NCBI RefSeq assembly: GCF_002563695.1
Contig: NZ_PDJI01000003.1
Coordinates: 99,918 to 163,917 of the forward strand
Length of the DNA stretch: 64,000 nucleotides
DNA from: Georgenia soli
Lineage (GTDB): Bacteria; Actinomycetota; Actinomycetes; Actinomycetales; Actinomycetaceae
Direction of reading: 5' to 3'
The notes under the pieces are model-generated. The model had not been told where the DNA came from. It did not search any database and saw only the letters and a list, made by a program, of their open reading frames with translations. Positions 43,866-52,481 of the stretch are shown here, piece by piece. A program made the translations under genes and the position numbers. How positions within the stretch are numbered: position 1 is the stretch's first letter; every line of letters begins with the position of its first letter.

Positions 43866-44974
43866 GGATCGCCCGGTGGGGCCTGGCGGCCCGGCTCCTC
43901 GCCGCGATCGTCGTGGTCGTCCTGGCGGGGTCGGCGACCGCCTGGGCGGTCGCCTCCGCGATCGGCCCGGCGGTCTTCCACCTCCACATCGAACAGTCCG
44001 GTACCTCCGACCCGGGCGTGGTGCGCCACTCCGAGGAGGCGTTCGCCACCGCCTCGGCCTACTCCCTCGGCCTGGCCCTGGCCGCAGCCCTGGCCACCTC
44101 CGTGCTGGTCAGCATCTTTCTCACACGGCGGATCGCACACTCGCTGGACCCGGTGCGCCAGGCCGCCGCGAAGGTTGCGGGCGGTGACTACTCCGCCCGC
44201 GTGCCCGAGGTCGGGATGGGAACCGAGTTCGACGACCTGGCACGTTCGTTCAACACCATGGCCGAAGACCTGGGCCGCATCGAGCAGACCCGCACCCGCA
44301 TACTCGGCGACCTCGCCCACGAGATGCGCACCCCCGTGGCGACCCTCGACGGCTACCTCGAGGGCATCCAGGACGGCGTCGTACCGGTCGACGAGGAGAC
44401 CCTCGCGATGCTGCGCGACCAGGTCTCCCGCCTGGCCCGCCTGGCCCAGGACATCTCCCTCGTCACCACCGCCGAGGAGGGCAGGCTCACGATGCACCGG
44501 CAACAGGTGCGTGTCGGTGCCCTCCTGGACGCCGCGCAGGCCCAGGCCGCCGCGCGGTACGCCGTCCGCGGGATCGACCTCGACGTCACCGCGTCGACAT
44601 TGGTGCGCGAGACGGTGGTCTCGGCGGACGTGGACCGGATGGGCCAGGTGCTGACCAACCTCCTCGACAACGCCCTGCGGCACACCGCCGCGGGCGGACT
44701 CGTCGGCATCCACGCCAGCCGGGAAGGCGGGACCGTGCGGATCGAGGTCACCGACGACGGCGAGGGCATCGCCGCCGAGCACCTGCCGCACCTCTTCGAG
44801 CGGTTCTACCGGGCCGACACCGCTCGGGACCGCGCGCACGGCGGCTCGGGGATCGGCCTGGCGGTCACCCGGTCGATCGTGCGCTCCCACGGCGGGGAGG
44901 TCACCGCCACCAGCGCCGGAAAGGGTCAGGGAGCGGCGTTCACCGTCGAGCTCCCTGCGGCAGACGTGGCGTAG
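43862..44974 (+). CDS. Sensor histidine kinase
   Basis: This 370-residue membrane kinase has two membrane helices (~10-32 and ~65-90) around a short, His-containing outer loop (FHLHIEQSGTSDPGVVRHSEE), then HAMP (~90-145), the phosphorylated H153 (DLAHEMRTPVATL) and an ATPase domain with N-box NLLDNALRHTA, G1 DDGEGI and G2 GSGIGLAV. The GTG start sits in the regulator's stop. The short His-rich sensor loop and copper neighbours suggest metal or envelope-stress sensing. Confidence 0.92.
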   Translation: MRIARWGLAARLLAAIVVVVLAGSATAWAVASAIGPAVFHLHIEQSGTSDPGVVRHSEEAFATASAYSLGLALAAALATSVLVSIFLTRRIAHSLDPVRQAAAKVAGGDYSARVPEVGMGTEFDDLARSFNTMAEDLGRIEQTRTRILGDLAHEMRTPVATLDGYLEGIQDGVVPVDEETLAMLRDQVSRLARLAQDISLVTTAEEGRLTMHRQQVRVGALLDAAQAQAAARYAVRGIDLDVTASTLVRETVVSADVDRMGQVLTNLLDNALRHTAAGGLVGIHASREGGTVRIEVTDDGEGIAAEHLPHLFERFYRADTARDRAHGGSGIGLAVTRSIVRSHGGEVTATSAGKGQGAAFTVELPAADVA

Positions 44975-45095
44975 GGGCGGCCTGAGGCCGGTGCCGCTGC
45001 CGGCGGGCCGGGAAGATCGCGGAGACCACCCAGACAGCCAGGCCCACGTAGAGCACGCACACCAGGACGAGCACGAGCCACAGCTGTACCGACAT
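44940..45095 (-). CDS. Small single-helix membrane protein
   Basis: This 51-residue protein has one membrane helix (LWLVLVLVCVLYVGLAVWVV) and a basic C-terminal tail. GGAGGAG at the right distance from ATG 45095 makes it credible. It overlaps the kinase 3' end by 35 nt on the opposite strand and is divergent from the DUF305 lipoprotein, with regulator box 3 between them. Confidence 0.65.
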   Translation of the reverse strand: MSVQLWLVLVLVCVLYVGLAVWVVSAIFPARRQRHRPQAAPTPRLPQGARR

Positions 45096-45182
45096 GTCGA
45101 TCTCCTCCCACGGACGGGGACAAGTCTCCAACGGCAACCCCCGGCTACCCCTGCAGGTGGGACAAAGATCCCGGGCCAGTTT

Positions 45183-45200
45183 GATGAAGGTTTGATGAAG
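45183..45200 (+). promoter_or_regulatory. Direct-repeat regulator box 3
   Basis: GATGAAG-GTTT-GATGAAG with 11-bp period, 85-100 bp upstream of the DUF305 lipoprotein start and also upstream of the divergent small membrane gene. Confidence 0.75.
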
Positions 45201-45284
45201 ACCGGCCCCCGGGCTGGACCCGGCACCTGCCCCCTTGTTCCACTCCCAGGGCACAGATGTCGCCAAACGTTGGAGCACGTTCCC

Positions 45285-45935
45285 GTGAAGATCGCTTCCC
45301 GTCTTGCCGCCGGTACCGGCGCCCTCGTCCTTTCCCTGACCCTGGCCGCCTGCGGCGGCTCGGAGGAGGCTGCCGAGGCCGGCGCGACCCCCCAGGAGCA
45401 GGCCGCGACGGCGACCGCTGGCACGTCCGGCGACGCGGCGGTCGACGAGGCGCACAACGACGCCGACACGACGTTCGCGCAGATGATGATCGTCCATCAC
45501 GAGGGCGCCATCGAGATGAGCGACCTCGCCGTGGAGAAGGCCGACTCGGAAGAGGTGCGCGCCTTGGCCGAGGACATCTCCGCCGCGCAGGGCCCGGAGA
45601 TCGAGCAGATGACCTCCTGGCTGGAGGCCTGGGGCGAGGAGACCATGCCGATGGACCACGGCGGCATGGACCACGGCGGCATGGACCACGGCGGCATGGA
45701 CATGGACGGGATGAGCCAGGAGGAGGCCATGGGCCACCTCGAGGACCAGTCCGGTCCCGACTTCGACCGCCGGTTCCTCGAGCTGATGATCGCCCACCAC
45801 GAGGGCGCGGTGACCATGGCCGAGGACGAACTCGCCGACGGGGAGAACCCCCAGGCGCTCGAGCTGGCGCAGAAGATCATCGACGACCAGCAGGCCGAGA
45901 TCGCCCAGATGGAGCAGATGCTGCAGAACCTGTGA
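45285..45935 (+). CDS. DUF305 lipoprotein with Met/His repeats
   Basis: This 216-residue lipoprotein has lipobox LAAC (Cys ~22) and two DUF305 half-domains, each with the MMIxHHEGA motif (FAQMMIVHHEGAIEMSDLA and FLELMIAHHEGAVTMAEDE). Between them runs a repeat MDHGGMDHGGMDHGGMDMDG, rich in Met and His and well suited to bind Cu(I)/Ag(I) outside the cell. GTG 45285 follows GGAG. It belongs to the copper island and has regulator box 3 upstream. Confidence 0.9.
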   Translation: MKIASRLAAGTGALVLSLTLAACGGSEEAAEAGATPQEQAATATAGTSGDAAVDEAHNDADTTFAQMMIVHHEGAIEMSDLAVEKADSEEVRALAEDISAAQGPEIEQMTSWLEAWGEETMPMDHGGMDHGGMDHGGMDMDGMSQEEAMGHLEDQSGPDFDRRFLELMIAHHEGAVTMAEDELADGENPQALELAQKIIDDQQAEIAQMEQMLQNL

Positions 45936-46085
45936 CGTTCCGGGGACGGCGCGGAGAGACGAGTCCTCGGACCTGCGAACCGCCCGCAGCCCCACGCCTT
46001 CACCCCTGACCGCCGGCGGCGCGGCCCCACTCCCCCTGGGGCGCGCCGCCGGCAAACGTATGCCTGTTCACCGGAGGAGAGTTCC

Positions 46086-46976
46086 TTGTCCGCCTCATCT
46101 ATGACCGCGCGGGTCGCCCTCGTCCTCGCGCTGAGCACGGTCGTGGCCGCGTGCTCGCAGACCGGCACCACGCCCGACGGGACAGCCGCCGCGGCCGCGG
46201 CGAACGACCCGGGCACGGCGTTCGGTCACGTCCACGGTTTGGGTGTGAACCCGGCCGAGGACACCGTCTACGTCGCCACCCATCACGGCCTCTACTCCCT
46301 CGACGGTGCCGGCGAGCGGGTCGGCACCTCCCGTGCCGATCTGATGGGGTTCACCGTCGTCGGGGAGGACACCTTCCTGGCGAGCGGACACCCGGCTCCT
46401 GACGAGGCTGGGCCGAGCAACCTCGGCCTGATCCGCAGCACCGACGCCGGGCAGACCTGGGAAGAGGTGTCCCTAGGCGGGCAGAGCGACTTCCACGGGC
46501 TGACCGCGACCGGGGACCGGGTCTACGGCCTGGACTCGGGCACCGGGACGGTGATGCGCAGCGACGACGGCGGCGAGACGTGGCAGCAGGGCGCGAGCCT
46601 GCCCGCCCGGGACCTCGACGTCGACCCGGCCGACCCGGACCGGGTGGTGGCCACCACCGCCGAGGGGCTCGTGGTCAGCACGGACGGTGGCGTCACCTTC
46701 GCCCCGGCCGAGCTCCAGCCGCCCCGCCCGCTCGTCGTCGTAGACCACCTCCCCGCCGACGAGGGCGGCCCGACACCCCTGGTCGGCCTCGACACCGCCG
46801 GGGTGCTGTGGCGCTTCCCGGGGGCGGCGTGGAGCTCAGCCGGCCCGGAGAACGGCGAACCGCATGCGTTCACCGCGGTGGACGAGGACACCTACCTGGC
46901 CGCGTTCGGCACCGACATCGCCCGCACCGACGACGGCGGAAGCACCTGGCTGGTCGTCTCCGGGTCCGCCCGCTGA
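46086..46976 (+). CDS. F510_1955-type BNR-repeat exported lipoprotein
   Basis: This 296-residue protein has lipobox VVAAC (Cys ~23) and a seven-bladed-propeller-like chain with Asp-box/BNR repeats (RSTDAGQTWEEV, RSDDGGETWQQG, STDGGVTF, RTDDGGSTW). It resembles the F510_1955 glycosylhydrolase group, but no sialidase active site is obvious. The TTG start is fixed by GGAGGAG seven bases upstream. These proteins are frequent in actinobacterial copper/redox islands; their role is unknown. Confidence 0.82.
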   Translation: MSASSMTARVALVLALSTVVAACSQTGTTPDGTAAAAAANDPGTAFGHVHGLGVNPAEDTVYVATHHGLYSLDGAGERVGTSRADLMGFTVVGEDTFLASGHPAPDEAGPSNLGLIRSTDAGQTWEEVSLGGQSDFHGLTATGDRVYGLDSGTGTVMRSDDGGETWQQGASLPARDLDVDPADPDRVVATTAEGLVVSTDGGVTFAPAELQPPRPLVVVDHLPADEGGPTPLVGLDTAGVLWRFPGAAWSSAGPENGEPHAFTAVDEDTYLAAFGTDIARTDDGGSTWLVVSGSAR

Positions 46977-46979
46977 CTC

Positions 46980-47600
46980 TCACAGCCGGGAGGTGACCTC
47001 CTGCAGGAGCTTGGCCGGCTCGAGCCACATGGAGGGGTACTCGCCCTGCCAGCGCTGGACACCGTCGGCGTCGATCAGGACGAACCCGTGCCCGGGCAGG
47101 CCCGCGTGCATGCCGGTCCCGAGGACCCCGTAGGCCTCGGAGACCATGCCGTCGTCGATCAGGTAGGGGGTAGTGACGCCGTAGCGGGTCAGGTCGGGCT
47201 GGATCTGTTCGGCCGTGTTCATCACGATCGGCAGGACGGTGATGCCCGCCTCGGCGAACCCTGGCTCCTTCTCGATCTCGGCCATCTGCACCGTGCACGA
47301 GGCGCACCCGGCGCCCTCGTTGAAGTAGATCACCACGGGGCCGCCACGCAGGTCGGACAGGGTCACCTCATCCCCCGCCGTGGTGGGCAGCGTGAAGTCC
47401 GGCGCGAGGTGGTCCTGCTCGCCCGCCTCCGGGCGCGCGGAGAGGAGCCCGGCGGTGACGACGACGACGGCGAGCAGCAGACCGAGCAGCCAGGCGATCC
47501 TGATGCGGCGGGCCTTAGCGTCGGCGGTGCGGCGCTCCTCGGCGAGCTGGGCCAGGACGGCCCCTCTCTGCCGGCGTGCCTTGGTGGCGGTGCTGGTCAT
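46980..47600 (-). CDS. Membrane-anchored redoxin (AhpC/TSA-TlpA type)
   Basis: This 206-residue protein has an N-terminal membrane anchor (IAWLLGLLLAVVVVTAGLL) and an outward thioredoxin-fold domain with LAPDFTLPTTAGDEVTLSDL, the redox Cys pair in EGAGCASCTVQM and a C-terminal GHGFVLIDADG. It starts inside the stop of the CcdA-like gene's neighbour order (four-base overlap), so it should receive electrons from that transporter and reduce extracytoplasmic thiols. Confidence 0.87.
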   Translation of the reverse strand: MTSTATKARRQRGAVLAQLAEERRTADAKARRIRIAWLLGLLLAVVVVTAGLLSARPEAGEQDHLAPDFTLPTTAGDEVTLSDLRGGPVVIYFNEGAGCASCTVQMAEIEKEPGFAEAGITVLPIVMNTAEQIQPDLTRYGVTTPYLIDDGMVSEAYGVLGTGMHAGLPGHGFVLIDADGVQRWQGEYPSMWLEPAKLLQEVTSRL

Positions 47601-48547
47601 CGGTGGAGCCTTTCTGGTTCGTGGGTGTCGTGGCAGGACTGTTCGGCGCCGCCGGGACCGTCCTCGTGGGCGGCTTGGGTCGACGGGGTGCGCCGGTCAC
47701 GCAGCGCCGCGACGACGAAGATCGCGGCCAGGCCGAGCAGGCCGGCGCCGAGGACCGGCTCGGGCACCGGGGCAAGCCAGTTCTGCACGCCCGCGAAGAC
47801 CTCGGCGAGCCACGTGCCGACCGCCTCCTGGGCGGCCGTGCCGCCGGTCATGTCCGGGCTGCCGGCCAGAGCCATGACGAAGATCCCCATGACGGCGAAC
47901 GCGACCGCGACAGCGAGGTTGACGGTGTTGGTCACCAGCGTCCGCCCGGCGAGCCGCAGCCTGACCAGCCGGGCACGGAAGGGTCGGCGCTGGTCCAGCC
48001 GGAGGGTGTCCCACAGCAGCCCCATGACGAACAGTGGGAACACCATCCCGAAGACGTACGCCAGCCCGAGCACCGCACCTCCGGCCACGGACCCGGAGAG
48101 GGCGGACAGCGTCATCACGCCGGCGAGGACGGGGGCGCAGCAGCTGGAGGCGACGCCGGAGAAGACCCCCAGTGCGAAGAAGCTGGCGGTGTCGCCCCGG
48201 GCGGTGTCCGGTGCCCGCAGGAAGCTCGGCAGCGACCACATCCGGCCCGACAGCGACAGCCCCGCCAGGACGAGCATCAGCAGGCCGCCGGTGACGTACA
48301 GCGGGGCGTGGTACTTCGCGATCGCCCCGGCCACCAGGCTCACCCCGACGGTGATCGGGACCAGCACCAGGGCCAGGCCGGCGGTGAAGACGAACGTCAA
48401 CGGCAGCAGCCGCCACCGCCGGTTCTTCACCGCACCGGCGAGGTAGCTCGGGGCGAGGAAGACGATGCAGCACGGGGCGAACAGGGCCACCCCGCCGGCG
48501 AAGAAGGCCGCCAGGACGGAGCCGCCGGCCAGGAGCTCGCTGCCCAT
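47597..48547 (-). CDS. CcdA/DsbD-like thiol electron transporter
   Basis: This 316-residue membrane protein has about seven to eight helices. Family cysteines appear as ALFAPCCIVFLAPSY in helix 1 and SGVASSCCAPVLAG in helix 4, one half-site each of the transmembrane disulfide relay. A polar C-terminal tail with a lone Cys and His residues follows. It passes electrons from cytosolic thioredoxin to the adjacent redoxin. It is coupled to the upstream glutaredoxin gene through TGATG. Confidence 0.88.
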   Translation of the reverse strand: MGSELLAGGSVLAAFFAGGVALFAPCCIVFLAPSYLAGAVKNRRWRLLPLTFVFTAGLALVLVPITVGVSLVAGAIAKYHAPLYVTGGLLMLVLAGLSLSGRMWSLPSFLRAPDTARGDTASFFALGVFSGVASSCCAPVLAGVMTLSALSGSVAGGAVLGLAYVFGMVFPLFVMGLLWDTLRLDQRRPFRARLVRLRLAGRTLVTNTVNLAVAVAFAVMGIFVMALAGSPDMTGGTAAQEAVGTWLAEVFAGVQNWLAPVPEPVLGAGLLGLAAIFVVAALRDRRTPSTQAAHEDGPGGAEQSCHDTHEPERLHR

Positions 48548-48852
48548 CACCGGCCCCCGGCAGCCGCAGCGGGCGACGTGGCGGTCCGCCGGGCGGCGAC
48601 GAGCTTCTCGAGCTTGCGCCGGGGCAGGCGGCCGGAGCTGAAGAACGCCCCGTCGACCAGCACCAGCGGGCTCAACGCCGGCCGGTGCTCGGCCACCAGC
48701 TGGATGCCCTCCTCCGACTCCAGCTCGACGATCCGCACCTCAAGACCGAGGGTGTCCACCCGCTGGGCCAGTACCCGCTCCGCGTCCTCGCAGAAGTGGC
48801 ACGCCGGCGCGGTCACCACGACAACCGGAATCTTCCCTTTGTCGACGTCCAC
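48547..48852 (-). CDS. Glutaredoxin/thioredoxin-like protein
   Basis: This 101-residue cytosolic protein has a redox motif CHFC (VVTAPACHFCEDAERVL) and a cis-Pro segment (PALSPLVLVDGAFF). GTG 48852 is chosen because GGAAGGGG lies five bases ahead; the frame is open much further upstream without a ribosome site. It probably supplies electrons to the CcdA-like protein encoded by the overlapping next gene. Confidence 0.8.
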   Translation of the reverse strand: MDVDKGKIPVVVVTAPACHFCEDAERVLAQRVDTLGLEVRIVELESEEGIQLVAEHRPALSPLVLVDGAFFSSGRLPRRKLEKLVAARRTATSPAAAAGGR

Positions 48853-48930
48853 GTCGACCCCTTCCACCGAAGTAGCGCTGCTCACCAGCGAAGCGTGGCC
48901 GACCCGTACCGTCCGTTCTGCGACGGACCT

Positions 48931-48947
48931 GTGAAGAAACGACGAAG
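48931..48947 (+). promoter_or_regulatory. Direct-repeat regulator box 4 (weaker)
   Basis: GTGAAG-AAAC-GACGAAG keeps the 11-bp period, with one changed base per unit, between the glutaredoxin gene and the small DUF2188-like gene. Confidence 0.5.
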
Positions 48948-48983
48948 ACTCCAGTGGCGGGCCATGCGGTGGAGAATGAATCC

Positions 48984-49148
48984 GTGACCGACGACGGTGA
49001 CGCGGGCGTGCATCAGCAGCCCGACGGTTCCTGGATCTGGTGGGCCCGCTGGCTCGGCGGCGTCGAGCAGTCCGGCCACACCTTCCCCGGCCGTGAGGAC
49101 GCCGTCCGGGCTCTGCGTGAAGTGCTCGACGACAGCACGAACGCATAA
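48984..49148 (+). CDS. Small DUF2188-like protein
   Basis: This 54-residue protein starting at GTG 48984 after GGAG contains GSWIWWARWLGGVEQSGHTF and GREDAVRALREVL, the short beta-hairpin plus helix seen in DUF2188-type proteins. Role unknown; it lies between two copper/redox genes under the shared box. Confidence 0.55.
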   Translation: MTDDGDAGVHQQPDGSWIWWARWLGGVEQSGHTFPGREDAVRALREVLDDSTNA

Positions 49149-49165
49149 GGCCGGGATATCCCCAT

Positions 49166-49183
49166 GATGAAGAAACTCTGAAG
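49166..49183 (+). promoter_or_regulatory. Direct-repeat regulator box 5
   Basis: GATGAAG-AAAC-TCTGAAG, 11-bp period, about 90 bp upstream of the CopB start and 45 bp before a CsoR-like palindrome. Confidence 0.6.
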
Positions 49184-49228
49184 ATTCGTGGCTTGGGGAA
49201 CAGATCTGTCGCGGCACCAGTTGCGCCG

Positions 49229-49247
49229 GATACCCCCTCGGGGTATC
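49229..49247. promoter_or_regulatory. CsoR-like operator ahead of copB
   Basis: GATACCCCCTCGGGGTATC is a perfect 8-3-8 palindrome 25 bp upstream of the copB ATG. It fits the known CsoR operator pattern (TACCCC...GGGGTA). No csoR gene was found in this window. Confidence 0.75.
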
Positions 49248-49272
49248 AACCGCAGCACCAAGGAGGCGAGCG

Positions 49273-51527
49273 ATGAACGGCTCAGAGCACCGACACGAAC
49301 ATGTACCCGGAGCGGGCCACCCCGCCGGACCGGATGACTCTGCCGAGAGCTCACCACCGGTGCACGACCGCCATGGTGGTCACGACGCCGGGCAGATGGC
49401 CCACGAAGGCCATGCCATGACGACCACGGTCGACGGTGAGCACTCAGCCCACGAGCACGCCAGCCACGCCGCGCACGCGGGACACGGCGGGCACGGCGAC
49501 CACGTCGGGATGTTCCGGCGGCTGTTCTGGATCAACCTCCTCCTCGCGGTCCCGACAGTGCTGCTCAGCGGGATGTTCGCAGACCTGCTCGGCTACTCCT
49601 TGCCCCAGGCGCCGGGACTCGCACTCGTCTCGCCGGTCCTGGGCACGGTCATCTACCTCTGGGGCGGTCGGCCGTTCCTGACCGGCGCCGTCTCCGAGGT
49701 CCGGGCGCGCAAGCCCGGGATGATGCTGCTGATCGGCATGGCGATCACGGTCGCCTTCGTCGCCTCCTGGGGCGCCACGCTCGGTGTGCTGTCCCCCGAG
49801 CTGGATTTCTGGTGGGAGCTCGCGCTCCTGGTCGTGATCATGCTGCTCGGTCACTGGCTCGAGATGCGCTCCCTGGCCAAGACATCCTCGGCGCTGGACG
49901 AGCTCGCCGCGCTCCTGCCGGACGAGGCGGAGAAGGTCGACGGCGATCGTGTCGTCACGGTCGCCCCGGCCGACCTCCGGCTCGGCGATGTCGTCATCGT
50001 TCGCCCCGGCGGGCGGATCGCGGCCGACGGCACGGTCGTCGACGGCGCCGCTGACGTCGATGAGTCGATGATCACCGGCGAGTCCCGGCCCGTGCGACGG
50101 GAGAGCGGCGCCCACGTCGTCGCAGGCACCGTCGCCACGGACAACGCCCTGCGTGTGCGGGTCGACGCCGTCGGGGACGACACCGCTCTCGCGGGCATCC
50201 AGCGGCTGGTCGCCGAGGCCCAGTCCTCCACCACCCGCGCCCAGCTTCTTGCCGACCGGGCCGCGGGATGGCTGTTCTGGTTCGCCCTGGTCGCGGCGAT
50301 CATCACCATCGCCATCTGGTCGATCGTCGGCAGCCCCGACTTCGCGATCATCCGCGCGATCACCGTCCTGGTCATCGCCTGCCCCCACGCTCTCGGCCTC
50401 GCGATTCCGCTCGTGGTGTCGATCTCCACCGAGCGCGCCGGCCGGGCCGGAGTCCTGGTGAAGGACCGAGGTGCACTGGAGCGCATGCGCACGGTCGACG
50501 CCGTCCTCTTCGACAAGACTGGCACCCTCACCAAGGGCGAACCGGCGCTGCACGACATCGAGACCACGAGCCTGGACCGGGACGAGCTGCTCGCCCTGGC
50601 CGCCGCGGCCGAGGCCGACAGCGAGCACCCGCTCGCCCGCGCCATCACCGCCGCGGCGGACGAACGCGGACTGAGCGTGCCCCGCGCGAGCGACTTCTCC
50701 GCCTCGACCGCCGTCGGGGTCACCGCCACCGTGGACGGACGGAAGGTCGCCGTCGGCGGCCCGAACCTGCTCGCCGAGCACGGCCTGGCCCCGCTGCCCC
50801 AGACGGCGGCATGGTCAGAGCGGGGTGCGATCGTGCTGCACGTCCTCGTCGACGGGCAGGTCGCCGGGGCGCTGGCCCTGGAGGACGAGGTGCGTCAGGA
50901 GTCCCGCGAGGCCGTCGAGGCCCTGCACGCGCTGGGCGTCCACGTCGTGATGATCACCGGTGACGCCGAACCGGTCGCCCGCGCCGTCGCGGCCGAGCTC
51001 GGCATAGACCAGGTCTTCGCAGGTGTGCGCCCGGAGAACAAGAGCGAGAAGGTCTTCGAGCTCCAGCGCCAGGGCCGCACAGTCGCCATGGTCGGCGACG
51101 GCGTCAACGACGCCCCCGCCCTCGCGCAGGCTGACGTCGGCATCGCCATCGGTGCCGGCACGGACGTCGCCATCGCCTCGGCCGGCGTCATCCTCGCCTC
51201 CGACGACCCCCGCTCCGTGCTGTCCGTCATCCAGCTCTCCCGGTCCGGGTACCGGAAGATGAAGCAGAACCTGTGGTGGCCGCCGGGTACAACATCGCCG
51301 CCGTCCCGCTCGCCGCGGGCGTCCTCGCCCCCGTCGGGTTCGTCCTGCCCATGGAGATCGGCGCACTGCTCATGTCGGCCTCGACCATCGTCGTCGCCGC
51401 CAACGCCCAGCTCCTGCGCCGGCTCGACCTCAGTCCCGAGGCCTCCACCGCCGCCGCCCACGGCGCGCCGCAAGTCCCCGGCCGCCAGGCCGCACGCCAG
51501 CCGCAGCCCGAGATGGCAAGCCGCTGA
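49273..51527 (+). pseudogene. copB: CopB-type copper P1B-ATPase, one-base frameshift near the end
   Basis: The protein has a His-rich cytosolic N-terminus (HRHEHVPGAGH, HAGHGGHGDH), the TGES phosphatase loop, the CPH metal motif at C370 (VIACPHALGL) that marks the CopB subgroup, the phosphorylated D414 (DKTGTLTKG), SEHPLARA and the hinge MVGDGVNDAPAL. After KQNLWW (~51276) the frame is lost: a G appears missing in GTGGTGGCC. In the next frame the expected end follows at once ([20 protein letters not shown] to MASR, stop 51527). With that base restored the product is ~751 residues. It is either a sequencing error or a recent loss of the last two helices. Confidence 0.88.
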
Positions 51528-51594
51528 CCCACCGAACCTGCAAGCCGCCTGCACAGCACGACTAGTTGAAGCACCGTTACCGGCACAACGCGAA

Positions 51595-51621
51595 CGCCTC
51601 GGGGACATCCCCGGGGCGTTT
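51595..51621. terminator. Hairpin with T-run between copB and the mob region
   Basis: CGCCTCGGGGA (51595-51605) pairs with TCCCCGGGGCG (51608-51618) around a two-base loop, one mismatch, then TTT. It separates the rightward copB gene from the convergent mobilisation genes. Confidence 0.7.
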
Positions 51622-51629
51622 CCGCCGAA

Positions 51630-52472
51630 CTACCGGCTCAGCTCCTGCTGTCGCTGTTCTGGGCCGCGGCTCTTCCGCGCCTTGGGCGCCTTCTTGCCTG
51701 CGGGCTTGACTGCCGCGGAGGGGTGGGTGCCCTGGCTGACGTCGGCGGTGATGCGTGCGGCCACGGTTTCGTAGTCGAGACCGCGACGCTCGAGGTCGGC
51801 GGCGAACGCCTGGCGTCGTTCGGCGCTGTCGTAGTTGTCCTTGCCGGCCTCGCGGGCGGCGGTGGCGCGGATCTGCTCCTGCTCCGCTACGAGAGTTGCT
51901 TCGGCTCGCTCGGCGGGGTCGGGTTCGTGCTGCGCGGCTGCGCGGGCTGTCGCGGCGGCCTGGTCGGCCATCCCGGCCTCGGCGACCAAGAGCTGCGCCT
52001 GGACCTGTTCCTCGGCAACGCGGCCGCGTTCCTGTTCGGCTTGGGCGCGGCGGGCCTCGGCGCGTTCCAGCGCGACGCGCACGAGGTCGGGGTCGGCGGC
52101 GGCACGGTCGACGTCGACGCCGTAGCGGCGTCGGACCTCGTCTCGGATGCGGTCGGCGGCTCGGTCGGCCTCAGGGTCCTGGCCGGTCCAGGCGCGGGCG
52201 GCGGTGTAGACGTGCTGGATGTCCTCGGGACCGGCCTGGTCCCACCACTCCGTGCGGAAGGCCGGGGCGAGGGCGGCGGCCTGCTCGGCGTGCAGCCGGG
52301 CGGTGAGCTCACGGGCCTGCTGTTCATCGGCAGCCTCGGCGCGACGAAGGCGTTCCTCGCGGGCTCGGGCGAGCATCTCGCCCATGCGTGCCCCGACGGT
52401 GACGGCGACGCGCACCGATCCGGTCACGGCTTCCTCGATGCCGTCGGATTCCTCAACCATGACGTTCCCCAT
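51630..52472 (-). CDS. Coiled-coil protein downstream of the relaxase
   Basis: This 280-residue, Ala/Glu/Arg-rich protein is almost wholly helical (ARAREERLRRAEAADEQQAR, RVALERAEARRAQAEQERGR) with a conserved-looking patch TEWWDQAGPEDIQHVYTAAR and a basic tail. It starts ten bases after the relaxase stop, so it belongs to the mob operon. Function unknown; perhaps a relaxosome or partition helper. Confidence 0.65.
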   Translation of the reverse strand: MGNVMVEESDGIEEAVTGSVRVAVTVGARMGEMLARAREERLRRAEAADEQQARELTARLHAEQAAALAPAFRTEWWDQAGPEDIQHVYTAARAWTGQDPEADRAADRIRDEVRRRYGVDVDRAAADPDLVRVALERAEARRAQAEQERGRVAEEQVQAQLLVAEAGMADQAAATARAAAQHEPDPAERAEATLVAEQEQIRATAAREAGKDNYDSAERRQAFAADLERRGLDYETVAARITADVSQGTHPSAAVKPAGKKAPKARKSRGPEQRQQELSR

Positions 52473-52481
52473 CTGTGTTGG

